From NCBI GenBank assembly GCA_012026935.1, contig VEPI01000084.1, positions 1 through 41,765 of the forward strand: a stretch of 41,765 nucleotides of DNA, in the 5' to 3' direction. Source of the DNA: Melioribacter sp. (GTDB lineage: Bacteria; Bacteroidota; Ignavibacteria; Ignavibacteriales; Melioribacteraceae). Under the pieces are notes generated by a model. That model was not told where the DNA came from and ran no database searches. It was given only the letters and a program-made list of their open reading frames with translations. The translations under genes were made by a program, and so were the position numbers. Positions 32,453 through 41,040 of this stretch are shown one piece after another. Every line of letters begins with the position of its first letter. Position 1 is the stretch's first letter.

Positions 32453-33801
32453 TGGATATACGAGGGAAAAAAATATCGGTCATTGGTGCTGTTCGCAGCG
32501 GATTAGGTGCTGCCAAGCTAGCAAAAAAACTTGGAGCTATTCCGTTTGTGAGCGATAGTAGTTCTGAAAAAGATTTAGCTGATTCAATTTCAGTTTTGAA
32601 TTCTGAATCCATTGCATTTGAGTGCGGCGCTCACACAGAGAAAATTTATGATTGCGATCTTATTGTAACAAGTCCGGGTGTTCCCACAAACTCTGCAGTA
32701 CTAACCAATGCGCTGAAAAAAAATATTAAAGTAGTTAGCGAAATTGAATTTGCGTCGTGGTTTTGTAAAGGAAGTGTTATTTCAATAACTGGTACAAATG
32801 GCAAAACAACTACAACAGCATTGATGAACTATACTTTGAACCAAGCTGGAATTAAATGTTACTCGGCAGGAAATATTGGCGAAGCTTTTTCCGAGATCGT
32901 ACTTGATGTGAAAGAAAATGAATTTGTATCGCTGGAAACTTCCAGCTTTCAGCTGGATTTTATAGAACAGTTCAAACCGCATTTTTCAATGATATTAAAT
33001 ATCACCCAGGATCATCTTGATAGATATAATAACAACTTCGATGAATACATCTCCGCAAAAATTAAAATTACGAAGAATCAAAAAGAAGAAGACTTTTTTA
33101 TTTATAACGCAGATGATAAAAACATAAAAAATAATTTGAAGAACAAGAAAGTTCAGAAACTTGCCTTCTCGTTATTAAGTGAAGTTCCAGCCGGCGCTTT
33201 TTATAAAGAAGGCAAGATCTACTTTTCATGGTTCGGAAAAATTAGTGAGATCTGTTCTGCAAGCGATTTGTTTATAAAAGGTGAACATAATATTGCAAAT
33301 ACACTTCCTGTTCTTATCATAGCCAAATTATTAAATGTTCCTCATCAAAAAATTAGAAATGCATTTTCATCATTTAAGGGAGTTGAACATAGAATTGAAT
33401 TTGTACGCGAATTTAACGGTGTAGAATATTACAACGATTCAAAAGCAACCAATGTTGATTCCGTTTACGTAGCTCTAAAAAGTTTTGATAAACCGTTGTA
33501 CTTGATACTGGGTGGAAAAGATAAAGGAAACAATTACGATCAGATTAAAGAGCTTGTTAAACAGCATGTTGCAAAAATATATGCAATCGGTTCATCAGCA
33601 CAGAAAGTTTATGATTATTTCAATTCTATTGTTTTAACCGAAATCAAAGAATCGCTTAAAGCATGTGTTGAAGCAGGAAGAAATGAAGCACAGCCCGGTA
33701 CAGTTGTATTGCTTTCACCGGCTTGTGCAAGTTTTGATATGTTCAAAAATTATGAACATAGAGGAAAAGTTTTTAAGGAAGAAGTAAACAAATTGGTTTG
33801 A
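32452..33801 (+). CDS. murD: UDP-MurNAc-L-alanine:D-glutamate ligase
   Basis: This 449-residue ligase adds D-glutamate to UDP-MurNAc-L-alanine. ATG 32452 overlaps the mraY stop (TAATG) and gives the normal N-terminus KKISVIGAVRSGLGAA. The frame is also open 87 bases upstream, but that stretch is the end of mraY. The ATP loop is ITGTNGKTTTTAL, with NITQDHLDRY in the centre. GVEHRIEFV, YNDSKATN and LILGGKDKG lie in the C-terminal half. It shares one base with ftsW. Confidence 0.95.
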   Translation: MDIRGKKISVIGAVRSGLGAAKLAKKLGAIPFVSDSSSEKDLADSISVLNSESIAFECGAHTEKIYDCDLIVTSPGVPTNSAVLTNALKKNIKVVSEIEFASWFCKGSVISITGTNGKTTTTALMNYTLNQAGIKCYSAGNIGEAFSEIVLDVKENEFVSLETSSFQLDFIEQFKPHFSMILNITQDHLDRYNNNFDEYISAKIKITKNQKEEDFFIYNADDKNIKNNLKNKKVQKLAFSLLSEVPAGAFYKEGKIYFSWFGKISEICSASDLFIKGEHNIANTLPVLIIAKLLNVPHQKIRNAFSSFKGVEHRIEFVREFNGVEYYNDSKATNVDSVYVALKSFDKPLYLILGGKDKGNNYDQIKELVKQHVAKIYAIGSSAQKVYDYFNSIVLTEIKESLKACVEAGRNEAQPGTVVLLSPACASFDMFKNYEHRGKVFKEEVNKLV

Positions 33802-34910
33802 TGAATACATCCGTTAAAATATTGATTGGTTTAGTTGTGGGATTTATTGCCCTGGGCGCAATTATGGTTTTTACTGCCAGCGGTACTTACAGCTTTTCCA
33901 GGTTTAACAGTTTTTACTTTTTGTTCAAATCACATTTATGGAAAGTAGTTGCAGCGATTGGTATGATGATATTTTTTTCCTACTTCCCGTATGATAAGTA
34001 TCGTGAGTATAGCAAATTGGCGCTAATACTAATTATTGCCGTGCTGATTTTTACTTTTCTTTTCGCACCAAAAGTTAAAGGTGCTCAGCGATGGATTGAT
34101 CTCGGATTTTTGCAATTCCAACCTTCCGAAGCGGCGAAAGTTATTTTGATTGTTCATTTGGCTGTGATGCTGGAAAGAATGGGTGATGAACTAAAAGATT
34201 TTAAGAAAGGATTTAAGCTTCCGTTGTTCTGGATTATAATAGTTAGCGGATTAATTTTTATACAGCCTAATGTAAGTACAAGTCTGATTGTTGCCGTTAC
34301 ATCTTTTGTGATCCTATTTGTTGCCGGTGCAAGAATGAAACACATACTTGGAATTATTGTTCCGTCAATATTAGTTCTTGGATCCGGAATGATGATTTTC
34401 AAACACTCACGTGAACGAGTTATGACATTTATAGAAAGTTTGATAAACGGCGGTGACATAAATATTCAAGTGAAGCAGGCAAAAATTGCTTTAGGGAGCG
34501 GGGGACTTTTGGGAGTTGGATTAGGACATAGCAGGCAAAGTGATTTATTTCTTCCGGAATCATACGGCGATTTTATTTTTTCAATCCTTGGTGAAGAACT
34601 TGGTTTTATCGGCACAATAGCAGTGTTGTTCTTATTCCTTTTTTTGTTCGCTGTTTGTTTGGTCATTGCCAAAAAAGCACAAGATAGATTTGGTCAGCTT
34701 CTCGTTCTTGGTTTAGGATTCAACATAATAGTTAGCGCATTTATAAATGCTTGTGTGGTTACAGGATTAATTCCAACAACAGGAATCACTTTTCCATTTA
34801 TCAGTTTTGGCGGAACATCTATAATTCTATTTGCAGTATCTATTGGAATAATTGTAAACGTTGGAAGACAAACAGTGAAGACAACAGAATTAAAAATTGC
34901 TCAGGTGTAA
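33801..34910 (+). CDS. ftsW: SEDS-family septal glycosyltransferase FtsW
   Basis: This 369-residue membrane protein of the SEDS family has about ten spans and polymerises lipid II into glycan strands together with the ftsI product. Landmarks are GAQRWIDLGFLQFQPSE, QPNVSTSL, ALGSGGLLGVGLGHS, PESYGDFIFSILGEELGFIG, and the final GLIPTTGITFPFISFGGTS. ATG 33801 overlaps the murD stop by one base (TGATG); an in-frame TTG three bases earlier is a less likely start. It overlaps murG by one base. Confidence 0.95.
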   Translation: MNTSVKILIGLVVGFIALGAIMVFTASGTYSFSRFNSFYFLFKSHLWKVVAAIGMMIFFSYFPYDKYREYSKLALILIIAVLIFTFLFAPKVKGAQRWIDLGFLQFQPSEAAKVILIVHLAVMLERMGDELKDFKKGFKLPLFWIIIVSGLIFIQPNVSTSLIVAVTSFVILFVAGARMKHILGIIVPSILVLGSGMMIFKHSRERVMTFIESLINGGDINIQVKQAKIALGSGGLLGVGLGHSRQSDLFLPESYGDFIFSILGEELGFIGTIAVLFLFLFLFAVCLVIAKKAQDRFGQLLVLGLGFNIIVSAFINACVVTGLIPTTGITFPFISFGGTSIILFAVSIGIIVNVGRQTVKTTELKIAQV

Positions 34911-36010
34911 TGAAGAATAGAACTCCATATAGTTTTGTATTTGCAGGCGGTGGAACCGGCGGTCATTTATATCCGGCACTTGCTGTTGCACAGCAAATTC
35001 TGTTAATGAAACCTGAAGCGGAAATATTATTCGTTGGCGCTAAAAATAAAATTGAAGAAAAAGTTGTTCCTGAATATGGTTTTAATTTTAAATCAATTTG
35101 GATTAGCGGATTTTCCAGAAAATTATCTTTAAGCAATCTGTTGTTTCCTTTAAAACTTTTGGTTTCGGCAATTCAATCTCTGATGGTCAATTATAAATTT
35201 AAACCACGAGTTGCAGTCGGAAGCGGAGCTTATGTATCCGGTCCGGTAATTTGGGCAGCTTCGGTTCTAGGATCAAAAGTAATTCTGCTTGAGCAGAATA
35301 GTTACCCTGGTGTTACAAATAGAATGCTTGAAAAGAAAGCAAACGAAATTCATATCACTTTTGAAGAATCAAAAAAATATTTCAAAGACGAATCAAAGTT
35401 GAAATTAAGCGGCAACCCGATTAGAATAAATTTAAAATTGAGCGATAAATCCGAAGCGAGGAAAAATTTCGGTTTGAGTGAATTGAAAAAAGTATTGCTG
35501 ATAATCGGTGGAAGCGGCGGTGCGGGATCAATCAATCTGGCAGTAGCAGAAAATTTAAAACAATTAGTATCGAACAACATACAAATCATCTGGCAGACCG
35601 GTCAATTTTATTTTGAACAGTATAAAGGATTCTCACATGAATCCGTAAAAATATTTCCGTTCATCAGAGATATGTCGGCGGCTTACTCGGCGGCGGACAT
35701 TGTACTTGCACGTTCCGGTGCAACAACAATAGCGGAAGTTTCATTTTTGTCGTTGCCGGCTGTATTTGTTCCTTCGGCAAATGTTGCGGCTAATCATCAG
35801 TATATGAATGCTAAAGCTTTGAAAGTTGCAAACGCGGCAGAGTTGATAGAAGATAAAAATTTGAAAGACGAATTTTTTCCGGTAGTGAATGAATTAATCT
35901 TTAATGAAGTACGCCAGGAAATTTTGAAAAAAAATATTTCATCATTTGCAAAACCATCAGCTGCAAAGATAATTGCTGAAAGTGCAATCAGATTTGCAGA
36001 GATAATATGA
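34910..36010 (+). CDS. murG: UDP-GlcNAc:lipid I N-acetylglucosaminyltransferase
   Basis: This 366-residue peripheral membrane enzyme turns lipid I into lipid II. ATG 34910 overlaps the ftsW stop (TAATG) and starts MKNRTPYSFVFAGGGTGGHL, the first glycine-rich loop. The frame is open further upstream, but only inside ftsW. Later landmarks are a GSGAYVSGPV loop, LLEQNSYPGVTNR, LLIIGGSGGAGSIN and the sugar-nucleotide region ARSGATTIAEVSFLSLPAVFVP. It lies ten bases before murC. Confidence 0.95.
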   Translation: MKNRTPYSFVFAGGGTGGHLYPALAVAQQILLMKPEAEILFVGAKNKIEEKVVPEYGFNFKSIWISGFSRKLSLSNLLFPLKLLVSAIQSLMVNYKFKPRVAVGSGAYVSGPVIWAASVLGSKVILLEQNSYPGVTNRMLEKKANEIHITFEESKKYFKDESKLKLSGNPIRINLKLSDKSEARKNFGLSELKKVLLIIGGSGGAGSINLAVAENLKQLVSNNIQIIWQTGQFYFEQYKGFSHESVKIFPFIRDMSAAYSAADIVLARSGATTIAEVSFLSLPAVFVPSANVAANHQYMNAKALKVANAAELIEDKNLKDEFFPVVNELIFNEVRQEILKKNISSFAKPSAAKIIAESAIRFAEII

Positions 36011-36020
36011 GACTTAAATT

Positions 36021-37400
36021 ATGATGATGACTATTAAAAATGTTCACTTTATAGGTATCGGCGGAATTGGAATGAGCGGTATCGCAGAAATTTTATTAAG
36101 CCAGGGATTTAACATTACGGGTTCAGATTTAAATAAAACAGAAGTTACCGAGCGATTGGAAAGTTTAGGTGTCAAAGTTTATGAAGGACATTCACCGGAA
36201 AACTTGAAAGAAGCCGACGTGGTTGTTTATTCATCGGCAGTTAATCTTGAAAATCCGGAAGTGAAAGAAGCATTAAAAAGAAAAATTCCGGTGATCAAAC
36301 GTTCGGAGATGCTTGCCGAATGTATGAGAATGAAATACGGAATCGGAATTGCCGGTACGCACGGTAAAACAACAACAACATCAATGGTAGGATTAGTCCT
36401 AACGGAAGCAGGAATTGACCCGACAATTATTGTTGGCGGAAAATTGAGCGGTCTTGGCGGAACAAATGCACGTCTAGGTCAAGGAGAATACATTGTTGTT
36501 GAAGCTGATGAATTCGATAGAACGTTTTTAAAATTAACTCCGGTTATTGCTGCTTTGACCACTCTTGAGAGAGAACATTTAGATACATACAAAGATTTGA
36601 ATGATATAAAATCTGCATTCGTAGAATTTGCAAACAAGGTTCCATTCTTTGGTTTTGTTGTTCTTTGTCTTGATGAACCGGCTCTTCAGGATGTTATTCC
36701 GCAGATCAATAAAAAAATCTTTACTTACGGAATAACTCCGCAAGCAGATATACGTGCAACAAATATTTCTCATTCGGAAAATCATTCTGAGTTTAGTGTG
36801 ATTTATCTTGGTAAAGAACTTGGAAGAATCAGAATCAATATTCCTGGATTGCACAACATAAAAAATTCTCTGGTTGCAGTAACAATTGCAAAGGAAATGG
36901 GCGTTGAGTTCAGTGTAATCAGGAAATCTCTAGAATCATTTAACGGTGTTTACCGCAGATTTGAAGTAAAGTACAACAAAGAGGTAATGGTCATTGATGA
37001 TTACGGTCATCATCCGACAGAAATAAATGTAACGTTGGATGGGATCCGACGCGGATGGAATAGAAGATTAGTGGCAGTATTCCAACCGCATTTGTATTCA
37101 CGGACAAAAGATTTTTATGCTGAGTTCGGTCGTTCATTTCTAAACTCGGATGTATTTATCTGTACCGATGTATATCCCGCAAGAGAAAAACCTGTTGAAG
37201 GAATTACAGGTGAACTGATTGCCAACATTGCGAAAGATTTTGGACATAAGAATGTTTATTACGAACCCGATAAAACAAAAATTCCGGAACTGCTTCAAAA
37301 AATTTATAAAAAAGATGACCTCATTATTACAATGGGTGCTGGTGATATATGGAAGTACGGTGAAAAGTTTGTTGCATTTTTAAAAGAGAAAAAGAAATAA
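36021..37400 (+). CDS. murC: UDP-MurNAc:L-alanine ligase
   Basis: This 459-residue enzyme attaches L-alanine, the first stem-peptide residue, to UDP-MurNAc. The N-terminal Rossmann motif is HFIGIGGIGMSGIAEIL, the ATP loop is AGTHGKTTTTSM, and EADEFDRTFL follows. DDYGHHPTEI and AVFQPHLYSRTKDF lie in the C-terminal domain. Three ATG codons in a row open the frame (36021-36029), and any could be used; no clear Shine-Dalgarno sequence is seen. The stop lies three bases before the ftsQ start. Confidence 0.95.
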   Translation: MMMTIKNVHFIGIGGIGMSGIAEILLSQGFNITGSDLNKTEVTERLESLGVKVYEGHSPENLKEADVVVYSSAVNLENPEVKEALKRKIPVIKRSEMLAECMRMKYGIGIAGTHGKTTTTSMVGLVLTEAGIDPTIIVGGKLSGLGGTNARLGQGEYIVVEADEFDRTFLKLTPVIAALTTLEREHLDTYKDLNDIKSAFVEFANKVPFFGFVVLCLDEPALQDVIPQINKKIFTYGITPQADIRATNISHSENHSEFSVIYLGKELGRIRINIPGLHNIKNSLVAVTIAKEMGVEFSVIRKSLESFNGVYRRFEVKYNKEVMVIDDYGHHPTEINVTLDGIRRGWNRRLVAVFQPHLYSRTKDFYAEFGRSFLNSDVFICTDVYPAREKPVEGITGELIANIAKDFGHKNVYYEPDKTKIPELLQKIYKKDDLIITMGAGDIWKYGEKFVAFLKEKKK

Positions 37401-37403
37401 TTA

Positions 37404-38180
37404 ATGACTAAGACTATAAAAATATTAAGCACGCTCTTTTTAATTCTGGCTATTGGATTGATTATCTATCTATCGGTTGGATTGAAAAACGAGGTTGACT
37501 ATAAAATAAGTTTGATCTCTCTTGATGGGAATATTCATTTATCAAAAGAACAGTATTTAAGCTATGCAAATCTGCTTGATAAGAATAATTATGATAAGCT
37601 GACACTTCAAATCATAAAAGATAGGATTGAAAAACATCCTTACGTTCAACAAGCAGAGGTACGTTACGACGGCAACAGTAAGGTTTCAGTAAAAATAATC
37701 GAAAAAACATTTGACTCAATATTAGTAGACAGTACAAACCAATATATAATTACGGAAAGTCTTCAAATACTTCCGGTATTTCCGCAGACTAAGAAAATTG
37801 ATTACCCGATCATTTCAAATCCGCTTCTTGGAAACGGAATGAAAATTTTATCTTCACTAAAAAATATTAACGACATCGTATTAGCATCGAAAATTATAAC
37901 TACGGTAAAATTATTAAATCCGGAGTTGTACGATGGCTTATCTTCAATTGATTTGCAAAACGGAAACGATGTTGTTCTCTATTTCTCAAGTATGAATTAT
38001 CCGGTAATAATTGGAAGGGGAAACGAAATTAGAAAAATAATCTACTTCAATAATTTCTGGACTTATTTGAAGGGAAAAGAAATAAATAATTACATGGAGT
38101 ATGTGGATTTGCGTTACGGCGGACACGTATATCTAGGAATTACAGAACAGAATAGCCAGGAGGGTCAAAATAAATCATGA
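37404..38180 (+). CDS. ftsQ: FtsQ/DivIB-like division protein
   Basis: This 258-residue bitopic protein has a span at about residues 7-26 (ILSTLFLILAIGLIIYLSVG). A POTRA-like domain follows: KISLISLDGNIHLSKEQYLS, then RIEKHPYVQQAEVRYDGNSKVSVKIIEK. A beta domain to about residue 250 corresponds to the FtsQ region. FtsQ links the cytoplasmic and periplasmic division proteins with FtsL and FtsB. Sequence similarity is low, as is normal for FtsQ, but the POTRA pattern and position next to ftsA support it. No murB or ddl intervenes. It overlaps ftsA by four bases. Confidence 0.88.
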   Translation: MTKTIKILSTLFLILAIGLIIYLSVGLKNEVDYKISLISLDGNIHLSKEQYLSYANLLDKNNYDKLTLQIIKDRIEKHPYVQQAEVRYDGNSKVSVKIIEKTFDSILVDSTNQYIITESLQILPVFPQTKKIDYPIISNPLLGNGMKILSSLKNINDIVLASKIITTVKLLNPELYDGLSSIDLQNGNDVVLYFSSMNYPVIIGRGNEIRKIIYFNNFWTYLKGKEINNYMEYVDLRYGGHVYLGITEQNSQEGQNKS

Positions 38181-39421
38181 AAAAAAATGTAATAGCAGGA
38201 CTTGATCTTGGAACAACAAAAGTTTGTGCGGTAATAGCGGAACAGGTTGAGAATAATCTTAACATTCTCGGATTTGGCGTAGCTCCTTCCGAAGGATTGA
38301 ATCGCGGATTGGTTGCTAATATTTCTAAAACTGCTGATGCGATTAATGAAGCAATGCATATTGCTTCCAATAGAGCAGGTCTAACAGTTAAAGAATTAAA
38401 TGTTGGAGTTGCAGGCGAGCACATAACTAGTTTACGTCACAGAAATTATGTAACGATAAATAATCCTGAACGGGAAATAACAGAGCAGGATTTGGATCGC
38501 TTGAGAGCCGATGTTCAGACTATTAGAATTCCTTCCGACCGCCAGATACTTCACATCATTCCCGAAGAATATTCAGTTGATTATCAAGGTGGAATTGATG
38601 ACCCGATCGGTATGTGTGGTTCACGCTTGGAAGCTGTGAATCATGTAGTTCTTGCTTCGATACCTGCAATTCAAAACATAAAAAAATCTGTTGAGCGTGC
38701 GGGATTTATGGTTAAAGATTATGTGCTTCAACCTATTGCGTCAAGTTTTGCTGTGCTTGATGAAAACGAAAAAGATTTAGGTGTGTTGTTGATTGATATC
38801 GGCGGCGGAACAACTGATATAGCTGTCTTTCACCGTAAAGCAATTAAACACACAAAAGTAATTGGAGTTGCAGGTAATCAGGTTACAAACGATGTGCGCG
38901 AGACTTTAGGAATTGTAACTGCCGATGCGGAAAAACTTAAAAAAGAATACGGCTACGCTACCGAACATGCGATCATTAAAGATGAAGATATTTTTATTAA
39001 AGGTGTTGGCGGAAGAGGAAACGTAAAAATTCCTTTATCACTGCTTACACAAATAATCAGTGTCCGGATGAAAGAATTATTTGCACTTATTGATAATGAA
39101 CTGCGTCAAGCCGGATTCAAAAATAAAATTAAGGCAGGGGTAGTACTAACCGGCGGAGGATCATTACTAAAAGGTTGTACGGAATTAGCCGAAGAAGTTT
39201 TTGGAATGCCTGCTAGAATCGGTGTTCCTCTTGATCTTGGTTCAGGTTTATCGAACGAAGTTGAAAGTCCTGAGTTCGCAACGGTTGCAGGATTAATTAG
39301 AGGTATACCGGGAAAATCATCTTCAGAACAATTTACAACAGTAAAAGCAAGTGGCTCAGAACATAAATTCAATGTGAGCAAATTATTCAAAAGATTACAA
39401 GAATTTTTTGATAAACTATAA
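38177..39421 (+). CDS. ftsA: FtsA actin-like division protein
   Basis: This 414-residue protein tethers FtsZ filaments to the membrane. The phosphate-1 loop is AGLDLGTTKVCAVI, the phosphate-2 region is LLIDIGGGTTDIAVF, and the adenosine region is VVLTGGGSLLKGC. The SHS2-like 1C domain lies between residues about 80 and 160. The C-terminus, KLFKRLQEFFDKL, is an amphipathic helix of the kind that binds the membrane. It overlaps ftsQ by four bases (ATGA) and precedes ftsZ by 23 bases. Confidence 0.95.
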   Translation: MKKNVIAGLDLGTTKVCAVIAEQVENNLNILGFGVAPSEGLNRGLVANISKTADAINEAMHIASNRAGLTVKELNVGVAGEHITSLRHRNYVTINNPEREITEQDLDRLRADVQTIRIPSDRQILHIIPEEYSVDYQGGIDDPIGMCGSRLEAVNHVVLASIPAIQNIKKSVERAGFMVKDYVLQPIASSFAVLDENEKDLGVLLIDIGGGTTDIAVFHRKAIKHTKVIGVAGNQVTNDVRETLGIVTADAEKLKKEYGYATEHAIIKDEDIFIKGVGGRGNVKIPLSLLTQIISVRMKELFALIDNELRQAGFKNKIKAGVVLTGGGSLLKGCTELAEEVFGMPARIGVPLDLGSGLSNEVESPEFATVAGLIRGIPGKSSSEQFTTVKASGSEHKFNVSKLFKRLQEFFDKL

Positions 39422-39444
39422 AAATACCACAACAAGGAGGAGTT

Positions 39445-40734
39445 ATGTCCACAATGGAAAAGAGACCCCGTTTCTTCACTCTTGAAACACAAAGACCGAT
39501 GTCTGCACAATTAAAAGTAGTTGGTGTAGGCGGAGGAGGTTGCAACGCAATTGACAGTATGATTGAACGCGGATTATCCGGCGTTGAATTCATTGCTGTA
39601 AATACAGACGCTCAAGTTCTCGAAGAGAGTTTGGCTACTCACAAAATTCAAATCGGGACAAATGTAACACGCGGACTTGGAGCAGGCGCAGATCCTAACG
39701 TAGGAAGAAAAGCAGCTGAAGAAGATCGCGATAAGATTACCCGTATGCTTGAAGGAAGCGATATGGTTTTTGTGACATCGGGAATGGGCGGCGGAACCGG
39801 AACAGGGGCAGCTCCGATTGTTGCATCTATTGCTAAAAGTCTTGGCGCACTCGTCATCGGAATTGTTACTAAACCTTTCACATGGGAAGGTAAACAACGC
39901 ATGAAAAATGCAGATGAAGGAATTACAGAACTGCGTCAATTGGTAGATAGTCTGATTGTAGTACCGAACAGCAGAATACTAAGTATTATTGATACAGCTA
40001 CGGCAGCAAAAGCTGCATTCAACAAACCAAATGAAATTCTATTTGAAGCAACCCGCGGTATAGCTGATATAATTACCGTTAAAGGAATTATCAATGTTGA
40101 CTTCGCAGATGTAAGAACTGTTATGAGAGATAGCGGACAAGCATTAATGGGATGTGGAATTTCCAGCGGAGAAAATCGTTCTGTTGAGGCAGCACAAAAA
40201 GCGATTTCATCACCGCTGCTTGAGGGTGTTTCAATAAAAGGTGCAAAAAATATTCTTCTAAATGTTACCGGTCCTACAAATATGACGATGGCGGAAGTAG
40301 AAGCCGGAAATAATGTGATCTTTGAAGCTGCCGGAGAAGAAGCAAATGTAATCTTTGGAACTGTTATTAAAGATCAGATGAATGAATATGTCTCTTATAC
40401 AGTAATTGCAACCGGATTTGAAACTAAGGCGAGCTCAAATCCAATCAGCAATTTGAAAACGGAAAAAGCAGAAAGAAAACGTGAAGAGAAAAAAGTTGTA
40501 GGCATGGGCGGGTTCCCAACCAAACGCGGTGCAATAGAATTAGAAAACAGTGACGACCTGAATGTTCCTACAATCTTAAGAGTAAAGAAAACAAATCCTG
40601 ATTTGTTTGATCAAAGCGGATTGGAAACCGGATTTAAAGCTGAAAAAAATGATTATGAAGAGAACGATTATTACAGCAATAAGAATAGAGATGAAGAAGA
40701 CAGTTCATCATTCTTAAGAAAGATTATGGATTAA
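39445..40734 (+). CDS. ftsZ: FtsZ tubulin-like division GTPase
   Basis: This 429-residue GTPase forms the division ring. The GTP-binding core has VVGVGGGGCNAID, VNTDAQ, the tubulin signature GGGTGTGAAP and the T7-loop region NVDFADVRTVM. A strong AAGGAGGAG ribosome binding site precedes the ATG, while most genes of this cluster lack one, consistent with the high FtsZ demand. The usual C-terminal peptide motif appears as DDLNVPTILRVKK (370-382), but about 47 further acidic residues follow, ending SSSFLRKIMD. It shares a probable transcript with the 33-residue peptide downstream. Confidence 0.97.
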   Translation: MSTMEKRPRFFTLETQRPMSAQLKVVGVGGGGCNAIDSMIERGLSGVEFIAVNTDAQVLEESLATHKIQIGTNVTRGLGAGADPNVGRKAAEEDRDKITRMLEGSDMVFVTSGMGGGTGTGAAPIVASIAKSLGALVIGIVTKPFTWEGKQRMKNADEGITELRQLVDSLIVVPNSRILSIIDTATAAKAAFNKPNEILFEATRGIADIITVKGIINVDFADVRTVMRDSGQALMGCGISSGENRSVEAAQKAISSPLLEGVSIKGAKNILLNVTGPTNMTMAEVEAGNNVIFEAAGEEANVIFGTVIKDQMNEYVSYTVIATGFETKASSNPISNLKTEKAERKREEKKVVGMGGFPTKRGAIELENSDDLNVPTILRVKKTNPDLFDQSGLETGFKAEKNDYEENDYYSNKNRDEEDSSSFLRKIMD

Positions 40735-40773
40735 AGTTTTTCCTTTATAGTAACAACAAAATAAAGGAGTACT

Positions 40774-40875
40774 ATGAACGGACTAATATTATTAGGTGCA
40801 ATGCTTCTTTTTATAGCGCTCTTTACAACAAAGGCTATCAGGATTATTAAGTATTTAAAATCTGATAGCGAATAA
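40774..40875 (+). CDS. 33-residue single-span membrane peptide downstream of ftsZ
   Basis: An open frame starts 39 bases after ftsZ, behind AAAGGAG (40763-40769), one of the better ribosome binding sites here. It encodes a predicted membrane span (LILLGAMLLFIALFTTKAI) followed by a basic and polar tail, IRIIKYLKSDSE. The N-terminus is short and neutral (MNG), so N-out with a cytoplasmic tail is likely by the positive-inside rule. I know no named family. Its position suggests a role in division or envelope, but that is inference. A long hairpin follows. Confidence 0.65.
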   Translation: MNGLILLGAMLLFIALFTTKAIRIIKYLKSDSE

Positions 40876-40887
40876 TTCGGCATTATT

Positions 40888-40949
40888 AAAGGCCGTTATT
40901 GGTTTTCTCCTTGTTGTGGTGAACAGATATGAAAATCAATGCGGCCTTT
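40888..40949 (+). terminator. Long two-part hairpin closing the dcw cluster
   Basis: AAAGGCCG (40888-40895) pairs perfectly with CGGCCTTT (40942-40949). Inside it, ATTGGTTTTC (40898-40907) pairs with GAAAATCAAT (40931-40940), with at most one mismatch or wobble, leaving a 23-base loop. ATTTATT follows, a weak T-rich tail. It is the best candidate for the end of the dcw transcript, though it is larger than a standard terminator and could be an mRNA-stabilising element. Confidence 0.55.
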
Positions 40950-41040
40950 ATTTATTAATGTAAAGTTAGTGATTAATAATTTCCGTTTTGTTAATGGAAT
41001 TGCTAATTTTATCCACCAAAAAGACACACAAATTAATCCT

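Noticed and set aside
34751-34909. N-terminal extension of murG
   Set aside because: It is an alternative frame inside ftsW; the TAATG junction at 34910 and the usual MurG N-terminus fix the start.
39574-39939. 121-codon open frame antisense to ftsZ
   Set aside because: It has no signal or motif, lies wholly within a conserved gene and follows its codon pattern.
40988-41004. Second sigma-54-like site before the last gene
   Set aside because: The essential GG at -24 is GT and the first element matches poorly.
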